Origin: Breviolum minutum Mf 1.05b.01
Lineage: Eukaryota; Sar; Dinophyceae; Suessiales; Symbiodiniaceae
DNA: 64,000 bases
Reading direction: 5' to 3'
NCBI GenBank assembly: GCA_000507305.1
Contig: DF239870.1
Coordinates: 6,784 to 70,783 of the forward strand
The position numbers and the translations under genes were made by a program. Positions 53,873 to 63,935 of this stretch are shown piece after piece; the stretch's first letter is position 1, and every line of letters starts with the position of its first letter. The notes beneath the pieces are model-generated. The model made no database searches and was not told the origin of the DNA. It saw only the letters and a list, made by a program, of their open reading frames with translations.

Positions 53873-53935
53873 GCCCGATACCGGGACCGAGCTCAGCTAC
53901 GAAGAAACACGCTACTCCCAGCCGCAGCGCTTGTA
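53873..53935 (+). CDS. Region D candidate exon
   Basis: Two frames open: MARYRDRAQLRRNTLLPAAA and DTGTELSYEETRYSQPQRL. GC-rich; boundaries unknown. Confidence 0.3.
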
Positions 53936-54049
53936 GTTCGTGGATTCACTCCGTAATTTCTGGTCTTGGCGGGTTCGGATCATGGAGCAAAAAGGGCGCC
54001 GTTGTTCCAGGGAGTTGCAATTGATGATTTTTGTTTGCCTCTTGTAAGA

Positions 54050-54206
54050 ATCTAAGGGTGCACCCAGAATGCCAAAGCCCCCCCCCAAGAAATGAGGCGA
54101 TATTAGAAATTTCTAAGGGATGATGGTGCTTAGTAATCGCTTAATAAGGGCTTATAATAAGGGCTTATTTCCTGTGGCTGGCATTGGGGAGGGCACCCTT
54201 AGATTC
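54050..54206. repeat. TIR element family G, full length
   Basis: aatctaagggtgcacccaga and gggagggcacccttagattc. Confidence 0.85.
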
Positions 54207-54288
54207 CCACGAACGTTGGAGCGAGCATTTCCCGGTGGATAGCCATAGCCGTTCCACGAAAATCATTCAGAACTCAAGGTTCATGAGC

Positions 54289-54395
54289 TTACCCTCCCTG
54301 AAACTAACATATCCCCTGAAAATGGATGGTTGGAAGACTAGTTTCCTTTTGGGAAGGCCCATTTTCAGGTGCTATTTTAGTTTCAGGGAGGGTCA
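54289..54395. repeat. TIR element family C, full length
   Basis: accctccctgaaactaacat and tattttagtttcagggaggg. Confidence 0.9.
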
Positions 54396-54710
54396 GGGTC
54401 TACTTGGTACTTATTCTAGCTGTATGATATTGGGCATCCAGTCAATTCCAGTCATATTCTCAATGCTTCGGGGGTGTCCAATCACCTCATCCGCATGGTA
54501 CGAGGTGATTTGATGCCCAGGGAGCGCAGTCCCACCCCAAAATCCACCTGCTGTTTTTTTGATAAAGACTTGATATATGTATATATATATATGATTATAT
54601 ACATGTTCATCTCTATATTTATCTATTAATATTTATTTTTTTTGATATACAGTTTCTATCAATTTATTTTTTGTAAATATTGAGATAGAACACATGGAAG
54701 AACAACAAAG

Positions 54711-54842
54711 CCTTCTCGGTGTTTTTGTTTGGACGCTTCTTTGTGGGTGAGATCTTCCCTCAGCCGGAAAAGGTGTTTCAAGTTGTTTGCCGTTCAACGA
54801 CCCCATGGGCGTGGCGGCGGCGGGAGAACGTCGGGGACCCAA
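54711..54842 (+). CDS. Region D exon
   Basis: Acceptor agaacaacaaag|, donor CCCAA|GTAGGT. Frame FSVFLFGRFFVGEIFPQPEK, then VFQVVCRSTTPWAWRRRENV-GDP. Another plus frame (SSLSRKRCFKLFAVQRPHGR) is open. Family unknown. Confidence 0.45.
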
Positions 54843-55272
54843 GTAGGTTGTGGGTTGGGTCTGATTGAGGGATGGTGTAACAAACAACCATTGAATGATG
54901 TATTTGCTTAGATACAGCCTATACACAGTTGAGGTATTTGCATGGTAAATGTAGGGAATTCTCGGCAACATGACCGTCATGACTCATGACCTTTTCTTGG
55001 ATCAGTGCTGGCGCTTTTTTTCAACATTTCTTCCTCCAATCATGTTTTGATTGGAAAATGAGCGCTTCCACAAAGTGCAAAATCTCAGAAGTTCAGGTAA
55101 TCGTTCACTGTTTGCTATCATGATGGAATGCCCAACGCAAGTATATATATATATACACACATATACTTACATATGTATCTATATATATTATTTAGATTTC
55201 ATTGAATTAATGTTTCTTATTAAAGCATCTTTAAATCAATGCCCATTTGAAAACCCTACACCTTTGGAAGAT

Positions 55273-55373
55273 TCGCCAAGGTCGCTATCCAGTGGATCAG
55301 GAGGATAGCCGCTATGGCAGCGAGGCGTCCTGGACTTGACTTTGAACTTCGAAGTGTTGCAAATGAGTACAAG
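55273..55373 (+). CDS. Region D exon, frame ambiguous
   Basis: Frame 1: VAIQWIRRIAAMAARRPGLD, then FELRSVANEYK and donor ACAAG|GTGGGC. Frame 2, in phase with the exon at 54711 through acceptor cgccaag|G: RYPVDQEDSRYGSEA with donor GAGGC|GTCCTG. Both are protein-like. Confidence 0.45.
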
Positions 55374-55470
55374 GTGGGCCCCTACCAGTTATGAGTAGGG
55401 TTATAACACCTAGGAGTAAGGTTATAGAATCAGTTACCCATGTATTATAAGGCCATTTATAAAGAGTTTG
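55374..55470. repeat. Family I element
   Basis: gtgggcccctaccagttatg at the left, ggccatttataaagagtttg at the right, with gggttataacacc between. The same left end follows the exon at 38165. Confidence 0.65.
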
Positions 55471-55539
55471 ACAGATAAAGAAAGAAGGTCATGATGACTG
55501 ATGTCGATGATGCATAAGGACAATATGACCGTGCGTGCT

Positions 55540-55638
55540 GATGGTGATGATGATGATGACGATGTGATGGTAGTGATAGTGATGATCATGATGATGATGA
55601 TGATGACGACGACGACGACGACGACGAGGATGATGATG

Positions 55639-55691
<53 letters not shown>

Positions 55692-55797
55692 CATGATGAT
55701 CATGATGATCATGATGATGATGACGACGACGACGATGATGATGATGATGATGATCATGATGATGATGATGACGATGATGATCACGACGACGACGACA

Positions 55798-55864
<67 letters not shown>
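55540..55864. repeat. (GAT/GAC)n microsatellite
   Basis: About 110 trinucleotide units, mainly GAT with short blocks of GAC. Every frame is open (poly-Met, poly-Asp, poly-His), so the long ORFs are not genes. Confidence 0.98.
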
Positions 55865-55869
55865 CTGAC

Positions 55870-56760
55870 TAGTTTCAATTTAGTGATGCAAATGTATACA
55901 TAAATATTTTTGTGATCCTAAGCCTCTCAGAAATCTGGTCAGGCATCTGGTCAGTTGGAAAGGCAAGATCAGTGGGAAAATCCTTTGAGATTTGCGGGGG
56001 GATGGGCTGGGAAGTCGGATTGAGTTGATACTCTGTTTGGGTAAATCATTTTGACCTTAGCATCCTTAACCCTTAATTCAGGTTTCGGAAGTCTATTTGA
56101 ATTTGCCTAGATTTTGCTGATGCATCAAATGTTCAAAAACTTGCAGTTTTGAGAGACTCAGTAGCTAATCTACCATAATCTTGCCGTGATTTTTGTTGAA
56201 CCTCTCCACACAAGTCGCTAGATGAAGGAGTTTGTAGCCAGTAACCTGGAGACACAACTCTGAATCGTTAGTTCCCCTTGTTATCTTTCATAGCAGTGAT
56301 GGGGTTAAGGCCGGGGGGGATTTAGGTGGAGTTGACATGATGTGGTGGGTTCTCTGTGAAAGCCGGTGCTTCTATGAAAGATCGTCAAGATTACCGATGC
56401 GACTAGAAGCAAAGCGTGAGTGCAATCATACCTAGGTTAAATGTTTATGAGTATAGTATATTTATATCTGTATGGTAGATATACTTAGACACATCTAGAA
56501 GACGGTTGAACTCGCTTTGACCTTTGATTGTCGTTGGATGGATATCTCAAGGCTAGTGGTCTTAGTGGCCTGAGGATGTCTGGGAAGCATTTCCAGAAAA
56601 AGAAACAATCGGGAGCTACCAAAAATGGAAGCAAAATCGAATCATATGGAATAATCACCTTCCTTTGATAGAGAACTCGTGTGGCTAGCTGGTGTTTGGA
56701 ATTTGGCGAGTTGGAGCTTATTTCTTTTGGGGGAGGTGTAGTACAGTCATCCTCTTGGCC
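55870..56760. other. No gene seen
   Basis: Ordinary sequence without TIR elements; a few short open frames. Confidence 0.4.
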
Positions 56761-56881
56761 ATAATGTGATGACTGTTCTCCCCCCCCTCACAGGGGTTAA
56801 TGGCCCCGCATTAAACCGCCATCAGAATGGGTATCTCAGATTTTTGTGTGTTTTTGGTCCCTTTCATCATGCAGTTTTCAG

Positions 56882-57020
56882 CAGTTTGCATCTCCGGCAG
56901 CTTTCGGCCCAAAGAGAAAAATGTGGGAATTCCGCCCACTTTATGGCCATGCTGGAGCAGTTGCGCAGAGATTTCCGTACAGGTTCCAAGAAGTATTTGA
57001 AGACCATTTTTCGACGCCTG
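56882..57020 (+). CDS. Region D exon
   Basis: Acceptor catgcagttttcag|, donor CCTG|GTTGAT. Frame QFASPAAFGPKRKMWEFRPL, then YGHAGAVAQRFPYRFQEVFE and DHFSTP. A competing frame (SAQREKCGNSAHFMAMLEQL...DTETWSAVRDDL) is open further, into the minisatellite. I prefer the first because both its ends are splice sites. Family unknown. Confidence 0.5.
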
Positions 57021-57048
57021 GTTGATACTGAAACATGGTCTGCTGTCA

Positions 57049-57226
57049 GGGATGACCTCCAGTCAAGGGGATGACCTCCAGTCAAGGGGATGACCTCCAG
57101 TCAAGGGGATGACCTCCAGTCAAGGGGATGACCTCCAGTCAAGGGGATGACCTCCAGTCAAGGGGATGAACCTCCAGTCAAGGGGATAACCTCCAGTCAA
57201 GGGGATGACCTCCAGTCAAGGGGATG
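57049..57226. repeat. 20-bp minisatellite, about nine copies
   Basis: gatgacctccagtcaagggg repeated head to tail with two one-base variants (gatgaacctcc, gataacctcc). Confidence 0.98.
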
Positions 57227-57489
57227 AATATGGATATTCCCAATACAAAACCTAAAGGAAAAACCAATCTGTGACCATTTGGGATCTTGAATTTTAGCCT
57301 CCCAATCAACAATTTTCAAAGGCTAGCCGGGCTAGCCGTTAGTTTTAGGGAAGGTACATGTCCTTCTAATCTCAAAAGAAAATGGTCCGTTGATCTCAGG
57401 GGCCCAGGGATGTATGGATCTCAAGGCCTGGTCGATTAGGTCTCCGAAGTTACCTAAGATCTTTCCATCATGTGTTTGTTCACTCCAAA

Positions 57490-57552
57490 AATTGCGGAGA
57501 TGATCCAACTTGACTAATAATTTGAAGACTGGATGGTTCAACCAGCAAGTAG
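57490..57552. repeat. TIR element family A, right half
   Basis: gcggagatgatccaacttga to ggttcaaccagcaagtag. Confidence 0.6.
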
Positions 57553-57845
57553 TCGAGTTTCTTGGACTTTAAGTGCAATTTATCACTGTTTTGGTTTAAC
57601 TGTCGATAGAATCAGACAGCCAGGGGTTTAAGCATCCGGAGGCGTCACTGGTTTATAGAAGGTGCACTAGTTGAGCCACCATATTATAGTAGTTGACCGG
57701 TTTATGACAAGCATGGCATTTTGCCAACTTCAAAGCGCGTCACTTACATGTGTCATGTATGTTCCTTAACTTTGCTTGTGTTTTGCGGGCTTGTAAATTC
57801 AACCAAAGATAAACAAAAACAGAGATCCATAAAATCCGTATCTTG

Positions 57846-57961
57846 CACTCCCCCGAAGTTTAACATAGCCCTTGAAAAATGATGGTTGGAAGATATTGGA
57901 AGACTACTTTGTTTGGGGGCATGTACCTTCTCAGTGTTAATTAAACTTCAGGAGTGTAATA
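57846..57961. repeat. TIR element family F
   Basis: gcactcccccgaagtttaac and gttaattaaacttcaggagtg. Confidence 0.8.
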
Positions 57962-57964
57962 ACT

Positions 57965-59380
57965 TGGTAGTTAACATTAATGATCTCCAAGGCAGGTTGT
58001 CTTTAATGATCACCCGGAATGCTTAAAAACCCGTTGCATTTTTTTTTGGTAGATTCGTGTCAACCAAACAGTCACGGGATATGAAAATATACTTCAAAGG
58101 AATAATGGTAGGTTCCTAGAGGTGAACGCTATCATTTGATTGTACAGTAATGGACTGACTAAAAAGTGCAAAATGTGTCCACCGGAATATTATGATTTCC
58201 ATCAACAAAAATGAATGGGACCGAATCCCAAGGGACCCCGGGACCAGTAAGTTGCGATCGGGCTATAGTGGGGTACTATAGGTTTAGGGCTCCATGGACC
58301 GTGGGTTATCTTGTTTGGAGATTTCTTGGATCGTAAAAAATTTGAGGACTGAATGGCTCGGTGTTACCCTATGGGGCACTTTTTGCACTACCTGGAGCAG
58401 TCGCCACAGACACTCGTGATGTCAACTTCCCGGGGGGAAGGTTGTGGGTTTCAATGGTGTGTTACCTTTGAAATGATTGGGTTTTGCCTTCTTTAAGCAT
58501 GTTGATATCTGTTTTGGTATATGGTATATTTGCTAATTTACTGTTTTTAATACAAAGAGTGCACATGATAATTTAGATATATGATATATTTACACTACAG
58601 GTCACATGTCGGAATATGTCATTCGTGGTTTGATTGGCTGGGGCAACTAGTGGCACTTACCCAGGTGAGGTTGGTTGAAATTCAGCACAACGATGTGTTT
58701 GATGTACTATGATACCCTATGATTGATTACACCTATGTCAAAGTCTCAAAACTAGTAGGGCCAAAATGCGTCGTTTTGAAGCAACAGATGTTGAACAAAA
58801 CATCGCATACACACATGATTCTTCCTTCCAACTCTAATGAAACCACTTTTGTAAAGTTTGGTTAGTTGACATTGAGAGGTTTATGGATCCAGTACATTCA
58901 AGTCCTACATGGGTCCACGTTAGGCATCAAACATGCACTGGATGATTCACCGATCCGGGGTGTTGGGGTCAAGTGATTGTAGGGAGCCTGATGTACACAC
59001 AACACCAAGGCAAAATTTTGTTTGAGGTGATTATTTTTTGCTTTTTATCCGTAGTCAATCAACATTAATTGAACCACCATTTGGGGAAATACTTTAGAAC
59101 CACCTTAAGCAAATCTAAGTCGTGTGGTTGTTCCCTACCAGCCGAAGCTATTTCTTGTACACAATTCTCTGAATGATTCCTGCCTCCCAGTTCAATCAAT
59201 GATTCATGTTGGTGGCTTACTTTATTGCGAACATCTCTAGGAGCCCATATGGAAAGGATTGTTGCTTAAACCACCATTTGTTCGAAACTGTTCATGGAAA
59301 TTAGATGATTTTTCAGATTAACGGTAGGAATACGTTTACAACCACAGAATTTTGTCAACCAACCCATCAACCAACCCTGG
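57965..59380. other. No gene seen
   Basis: AT-rich, low repeat density, no bounded open frames. Confidence 0.4.
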
Positions 59381-59390
59381 CTGACCTGAC

Positions 59391-59599
59391 TTGCAAGTGG
59401 GTTTCCAAATGCCAGCTGAGGGCATTTTACATGCGACCTGGAATCCCGACCTTAAAGGGACTGATAATATCGAGGTGGCTCGATTTGGCACCTTGGCACC
59501 AGGCATTACGGCATGCCACGAATTTTTCAGCACCCAACATGTGCACCCAGTGATGACGCTCAGCTATGGCAACCCAGAAATGTTTAGTTGCTGGAAGTA
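59391..59599 (+). CDS. Region D exon
   Basis: 69 codons up to donor GGAA|GTAAGA. MPAEGILHATWNPDLKGTDN, then IEVARFGTLAPGITACHEFF and STQHVHPVMTLSYGNPEMFS-CW. A second frame (RAFYMRPGIPTLKGLIISRW) is open to an earlier stop. Family unknown. Confidence 0.5.
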
Positions 59600-59756
59600 A
59601 GAACTTCCCCCTCCATATTTTCATGATTAAAAACATTTTCTTGGTTGTTCTGCCATCTGGGCTGGATCCCTGCCCTTTGTTTTGGGAGGGAGTTCGGGAT
59701 TCGAACAGGATCTGGGAGTCCTTATCAACCAACTTCCGTGTTTTTTTTGTTTCAGG

Positions 59757-59867
59757 TGGTATGTGGGGATGGTCGTGTCATGGACGAACACTTGAGAGAA
59801 TGTCATTTCTGGTTGCGGATCTGAAAAAAAGATCGCAACCGAAAATCCTGGAAAACTATATAACATG
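59757..59867 (+). CDS. Region D candidate exon
   Basis: Acceptor tttttgtttcag|G. Frame GMWGWSCHGRTLERMSFLVA, then DLKKRSQPKILENYI, running into an F element. Second frame: VVCGDGRVMDEHLRECHFWL. Confidence 0.4.
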
Positions 59868-59951
59868 GAACCCAAATATGGAGGTTTGGAATGTGATGTT
59901 CTTCTTTAGTTGGGTGATTTGTAGGTTTCATGTTAATTTTCAGGGGTATAC
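59868..59951. repeat. TIR element family F, trimmed
   Basis: acatggaacccaaatatgga and ggtttcatgttaattttcagggg. Confidence 0.65.
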
Positions 59952-60003
59952 CTGTCACCAGCATTCACTAGCTGAAGGTTCTAGGACGCGGTTTCAATGA
60001 TTT

Positions 60004-60088
60004 TTGTTTAAATCCCGATCCTTCGGAAAATGACCCAATTGGACGAGTCCATAGTTTGCAATTTTGAACAGTTCAACCCCCGACTGGC
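60004..60088. repeat. TIR element family A, degenerate right part
   Basis: tcccgatccttcggaaaatg, caattggacgag, gttcaacccccgactgg follow the family A interior and right arm. Confidence 0.55.
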
Positions 60089-60142
60089 TGACTTGCTTGT
60101 GGTTGGTTTGAAGGGAGTGAAGCTAGTAGGGGCCTGCTGTGG
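60085..60142 (+). CDS. Region D candidate exon with GACCG motif
   Basis: Frame LADLLVVGLKGVKLVGACCG, donor CTGTG|GTATCT. GVKLVGACCG resembles the zinc-ligand Cys-Cys motif of homocysteine S-methyltransferases (GGCCG). The bases before it derive from an A element, so only the last part may be exon. No other part of that enzyme was found. Confidence 0.25.
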
Positions 60143-60189
60143 TATCTCAAATCCCTGTAGAAAAATGGGAAGCATCGAAACCGGGATTT

Positions 60190-60380
60190 TTACCAGGTTT
60201 CTTTCACAAAAAGACCTCAAGCTGAATACAGTATCCTGGAAATCATGCAGTTCTGGACGTCGATAGGAGAGGAAATAAAAAGGCTATAATTATGACGCCC
60301 AGTTTGTTTTTGGGAGTCGGATGCCTAAGCTGCGAATTGCCAAACAACCAGGTGCCGGTTTTGTTTAAATTGTTCGATGC
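60190..60380 (+). CDS. Region D candidate terminal coding
   Basis: Frame 1: VSFTKRPQAEYSILEIMQFW, then TSIGEEIKRL and TAA at 60288. Frame 2: AQFVFGSRMPKLRIAKQPGA-GFV and TAA about 90 bases later. Either two exons or two frames of which one is real. Confidence 0.35.
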
Positions 60381-60463
60381 TGTTTTTCGGAGGCAAATGA
60401 AGTCAACTTACACAGGGAAAAATGCGGAAAAATGTCGGGACCCATCTAGATACTTAACCATTA

Positions 60464-60569
60464 CACTCCGGTAATCTAACATAGCAATGGAAATTCCCCT
60501 TTTCCAATAGGAAACTCATTTACAAATGGTGGATTTTCCATGGCTATGTTAGATTACCGGAGGGTATTC
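60464..60569. repeat. TIR element family D, full length
   Basis: cactccg|gtaatctaacatag and ctatgttagattaccggag|. Confidence 0.9.
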
Positions 60570-60947
60570 AATCTTGTAAGTTTTTTTTGGGACGTTTGGC
60601 TCATAAAAGTGCCACTATGCAACAACTCATCAGAGTCACGATATCAGGATGATGACCTTTTCTTCAAAAGGATCCCTAGCGTATAAGCCTTCATGTATAC
60701 GCAATATATACGTAGCAACATGGTATACAGCTACAAATCAAAGCATTCCGGTGAGAGGCCTATGCATGGTAAACAGCCCAAAAATTCAGACATCAAATTG
60801 CTCATCTAGAATCTAGAACCTCAAAAAGTGAGACATGTTTCCTAAGATGTCATTTTTACCACTTCACTTCCTGTAAAAAGTAGCAGTTTTTACATATAAA
60901 TGGCTGATTGGAGAATATTTTTTGGCTTCCGTGTTTAACCCCAAAGG

Positions 60948-61040
60948 TTGCATGTATAGTATCTACATCTATACATTTTTTCTTGACTTTTCTAAGGTCA
61001 TTTGTATGTAGATATGCCAATTGCATGGATCCGTTATGGG
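60948..61040. repeat. Family B element, diverged
   Basis: gcatgtatagtatctacatc and gatatgccaattgcatggatcc. Confidence 0.5.
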
Positions 61041-61237
61041 TCAGGGACTTGTTCATTTTCCTGTTTGAACCTGTAGAAAATCACTGATGGGCTTCGACCC
61101 AACTTTTCCAACCTTTTGTCAAACGCTCTGAGGCGATGTGTGGACGGCCTATACTTTTTCACTGGGCTTTTTGGTGGTCTTTCGCAACAATCAAGCCTAT
61201 AACCGTTTCTGCAAGGGAAGTTATGAAAAAAGACCAG

Positions 61238-61354
61238 GTGATTCAAGGGCACCGTGACCTTTCAAAAACCCTCATTGGAGGTCACAAATCGCCTCTTTTT
61301 TTAAGGTCATTTATTAACCATCCCTTAAAAAGGTCACGGCTTGAATCACCTGGG
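61238..61354. repeat. TIR element family M, full length
   Basis: ccaggtgattcaagggcacc and ggtcacggcttgaatcacctgg; inner ggaggtcacaaatcgcctct. Confidence 0.85.
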
Positions 61355-61673
61355 GAGGAGACGTTGTCTTGTTTTTGTTGCTGTCATTTTTTTCTATTTT
61401 GGAAGACCCTGGAACAACTGAAGGGAACCCGTTGAAAAAAAAGGGTGTGGGAAATTACTGTAGATCCAATCAAATTTGGCGATTCTTGCGATACGAAACT
61501 GTGAAACTTGAAGGGTGCACCGTCACTTTTAATGAATTTGTAGCTATCTTCAACGCATCAACCTCATCAACGCTGCCACGGTGCTGTTGGTATTCCCTCA
61601 AAAAGGCTGAGAATCTTTGAAATTAGCAAAAGGACCTTGGGGGCTGCCGCCAGCTTGGCTTTTGCTGAAATAG

Positions 61674-61785
61674 TTTCCCTGAAACTAGTTAACATAGCAC
61701 ATGACAATGGATGGTTGGAAGACGATCATTTACTAAGGAGGCATGGCTAAACCTGGCAGCTGCTAATTTAGTTCCGAGAGTGTAT
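61674..61785. repeat. TIR element family C, diverged
   Basis: ccctgaaactagttaacatag and ctaatttagttccgagagtg. Confidence 0.65.
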
Positions 61786-62074
61786 AGTTTCCATAAAATT
61801 ATCTCGCTTGCTGTTCAAACCGTTCTCGTTTCAACGGTTTTGTCTTCTTTGGGGTTGCCACCACCGTTTTATATTTTTTTTGTGTGGCAACACTGTTTCA
61901 CACACCTACCCAGATTTCCACATAATATGACATCCTAAAAAACGCCCTTCAGCTATATTATGGACCATTTTGTTTTGTTTTTTTTTGAGAAAACCCACCA
62001 CCCACTTGGCAGCAGGGAGTCGTGTGTCACCTCACTTCACCCCCTGACCTAACCCCCGCCGCCTCGCCCACAAG

Positions 62075-62184
62075 GCTTTTGGGAAGGTGCCAGCAAGGTC
62101 CACGAGATTCGTGCCGAGCTGTTTAGCTGCGCCAGCACGTTGATGGCCTATTGCAGCAGCAAGGAGGACGACTGGGATCTCTGG
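62075..62184 (+). CDS. Region D exon
   Basis: AG|G acceptor (cgcccacaag|G), donor CTCTGG|GTGTTT. Frame FWEGASKVHEIRAELFSCAS, then TLMAYCSSKEDDWDLW. 110 bases, good composition; function unknown. Confidence 0.55.
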
Positions 62185-62649
62185 GTGTTTTTTGTTTCGA
62201 TGTTTTTTTTTATGGGAAATCTAATTGAATGCATCCCCTCCCCCGGAAATAGCCAGGCCTGATTCAGGGGATATTTAACCAAGATCATCCCTTAATAATC
62301 AAATAAGATTTGAAAAACGATTGCATTGTTGGGCAGCTTTGAGCAAGCTGGATGATTACCCAAATGATCTCCAATGTATGTTTAATATGTGTTTGATTTT
62401 GGTACTATTTCAAAAAGACATTGACTATATTTAATACTGTGTATGTAGATAGATTTATATATTTGATAAATATATGTACATACATTTGTGTGTGGTAGAG
62501 ATGATTGCATTGAAAATGGCAGGTAAGTAGATGCAAACAGGTTGTCCCAAAACTCAACGCAGGTACAGACGGTACAGTCATGAAACAAGGACCATGGCAC
62601 CGCTCCATGGTTTGTCCCTGCTATTCAGCTACTCCGGGTTACATTTGCC

Positions 62650-62725
62650 AGATGCTTTCACACCGGCTTGAGGAAATGCAAGAAGAAGTTGCTAATTTTC
62701 AGGAATTGCTGATACTTGGTGTTGG
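62650..62725 (+). CDS. Region D candidate exon, helical
   Basis: Acceptor ttacatttgccag|. Frame MLSHRLEEMQEEVANFQELL-ILG, donor CTTG|GTGTTG. Follows the exon at 62075 in phase 0. Coiled-coil-like. Confidence 0.45.
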
Positions 62726-62759
62726 TATGTGGAGCTTTCAATGTGTTTATTGTCACGTC

Positions 62760-62815
62760 AAAACTTGGGGAAGATGAACCAGCTTTTCAATTGGGTGGTT
62801 CAACCGCTAGTTGCT
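62760..62815. repeat. TIR element family A, right half
   Basis: acttggggaagatgaaccag to gggtggttcaaccgctag. Confidence 0.6.
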
Positions 62816-62887
62816 GTATTTTTTGACATCCCATTCAAAAAAACACACACCTATTTTGTGTTGGTCATATTATTATGAATACTTTCA

Positions 62888-63132
62888 GGACTAAGAATCT
62901 TGGAAAAGCAGGTCTCAGGCTAGATTTTGAACGTCACTGCAATGTGGCTGCGTTTTTTTGGAATCTGATCGGTAGTGATGCTTTGTTGCAAAAAAACATA
63001 CGGTATCCCATCCACAGTGTTGTTGCAATAGTTCTTCTAGTTCTTGCAGTGAGTGCCAAGAACTTCACTCAGACTTTTTCAGTGTCAAACATTGTTCCTG
63101 TGCCAAACTCGCTGGAGGATCATGAAATTTGA
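62888..63132 (+). CDS. Region D candidate coding segment
   Basis: Open to TGA at 63132: NLGKAGLRLDFERHCNVAAF, then HSVVAIVLLVLAVSAKNFTQ and SNIVPVPNSLEDHEI. Contains a hydrophobic run; acceptor near tttcag| at 62887. Confidence 0.35.
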
Positions 63133-63232
63133 CTCGTGTTCTTTTTTCTTCGGTTGGCTCAACCACAAGCTTTAGACATGAATAAATGATGAATGAATAA
63201 ATGCACGGCCACTGCACGGGCATATATACTAG

Positions 63233-63311
63233 GTGGTGGTATCAAATATTTTTTATGTTCACCCCTATTTGGGGAAGATTCCCATTCTAATGGGTTGAAA
63301 CCACCAACTAA
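63233..63311. repeat. TIR element family A, short copy
   Basis: ctag|gtggtggtatcaaatat to ttgaaaccaccaactaa; the acceptor AG has become AA. Confidence 0.85.
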
Positions 63312-63489
63312 TATAATATCAATTGCATGGGTCGATATGGTTGTTTAAGTGTAGATCATTATCATGGTTCCGAACTCGTAATCCCTAGGCCCTGCTTTTT
63401 TTTTGAAACAACTGACCCTGTTGAGTCGTTTTTAAGTTCCTTAAATTTTCCAGGAAAAAAAATGGTGGTGGTTCCTTTCTGTATTTTTA

Positions 63490-63580
63490 GGTATTCGCCT
63501 CGATCCTTGGGGTTTCATGATCCAAAAATTGACTAGTTGCATCTTTTTCAAACGGGTTGAAACGTTCAACCACCAACTAG
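63490..63580. repeat. TIR element family A, right part
   Basis: ctcgatccttggggtttcat to ttcaaccaccaactag|; left arm lost. Confidence 0.7.
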
Positions 63581-63820
63581 AATAGATGAAGCACCGAGGA
63601 TTCGACTTGTCAGTTTGCTTTTTGCCACTTGCATGAGACGCTTGGCGGCAAGGGTCCCTTAAAAAAAACGGGTCGTTCTGTTTTAAACAGCTGGCTGTTT
63701 TTATTGAAACTTGTTAAGAGAACAGTGACACAAAAAAAAGTTTTTTTGTTACAGATCTAAAAACGAAGGTGATGTAATTAATCTAATATTTCTATGTGTT
63801 TTGAATTCTGTTGCTAAACC

Positions 63821-63935
63821 ATAGGATGCCATTCATGGTATATTTACCTATACATTATACTATGAACAATTGAAGACAATTGAAGACAATTGAAGCATTC
63901 ACGTAAGTAAATATACCCAGAACCACGGATCCTAC
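63821..63935. repeat. Family B element with internal triplication
   Basis: ccataggatgccattcatgg and aaccacggatcctacggc. The loop holds aattgaagac three times in tandem (63867-63896). Confidence 0.75.

Noticed and set aside
54711..55373. Kinase or other named function for region D exons
   Set aside because: No diagnostic motif could be confirmed and two frames compete, so no function was assigned.
55434..55878. Long frames on both strands (poly-Ile, poly-His, poly-Met/Asp)
   Set aside because: Pure translation of the GAT/GAC microsatellite.
60141..60159. A second 19-base GT-AG interval (gtatctcaaatccctgtag)
   Set aside because: Same length reason; it does not restore a useful frame.
2900..63935. 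Repeated palindromes as a CRISPR array
   Set aside because: Copies are kilobases apart, without regular spacers, and the sequence is eukaryotic.
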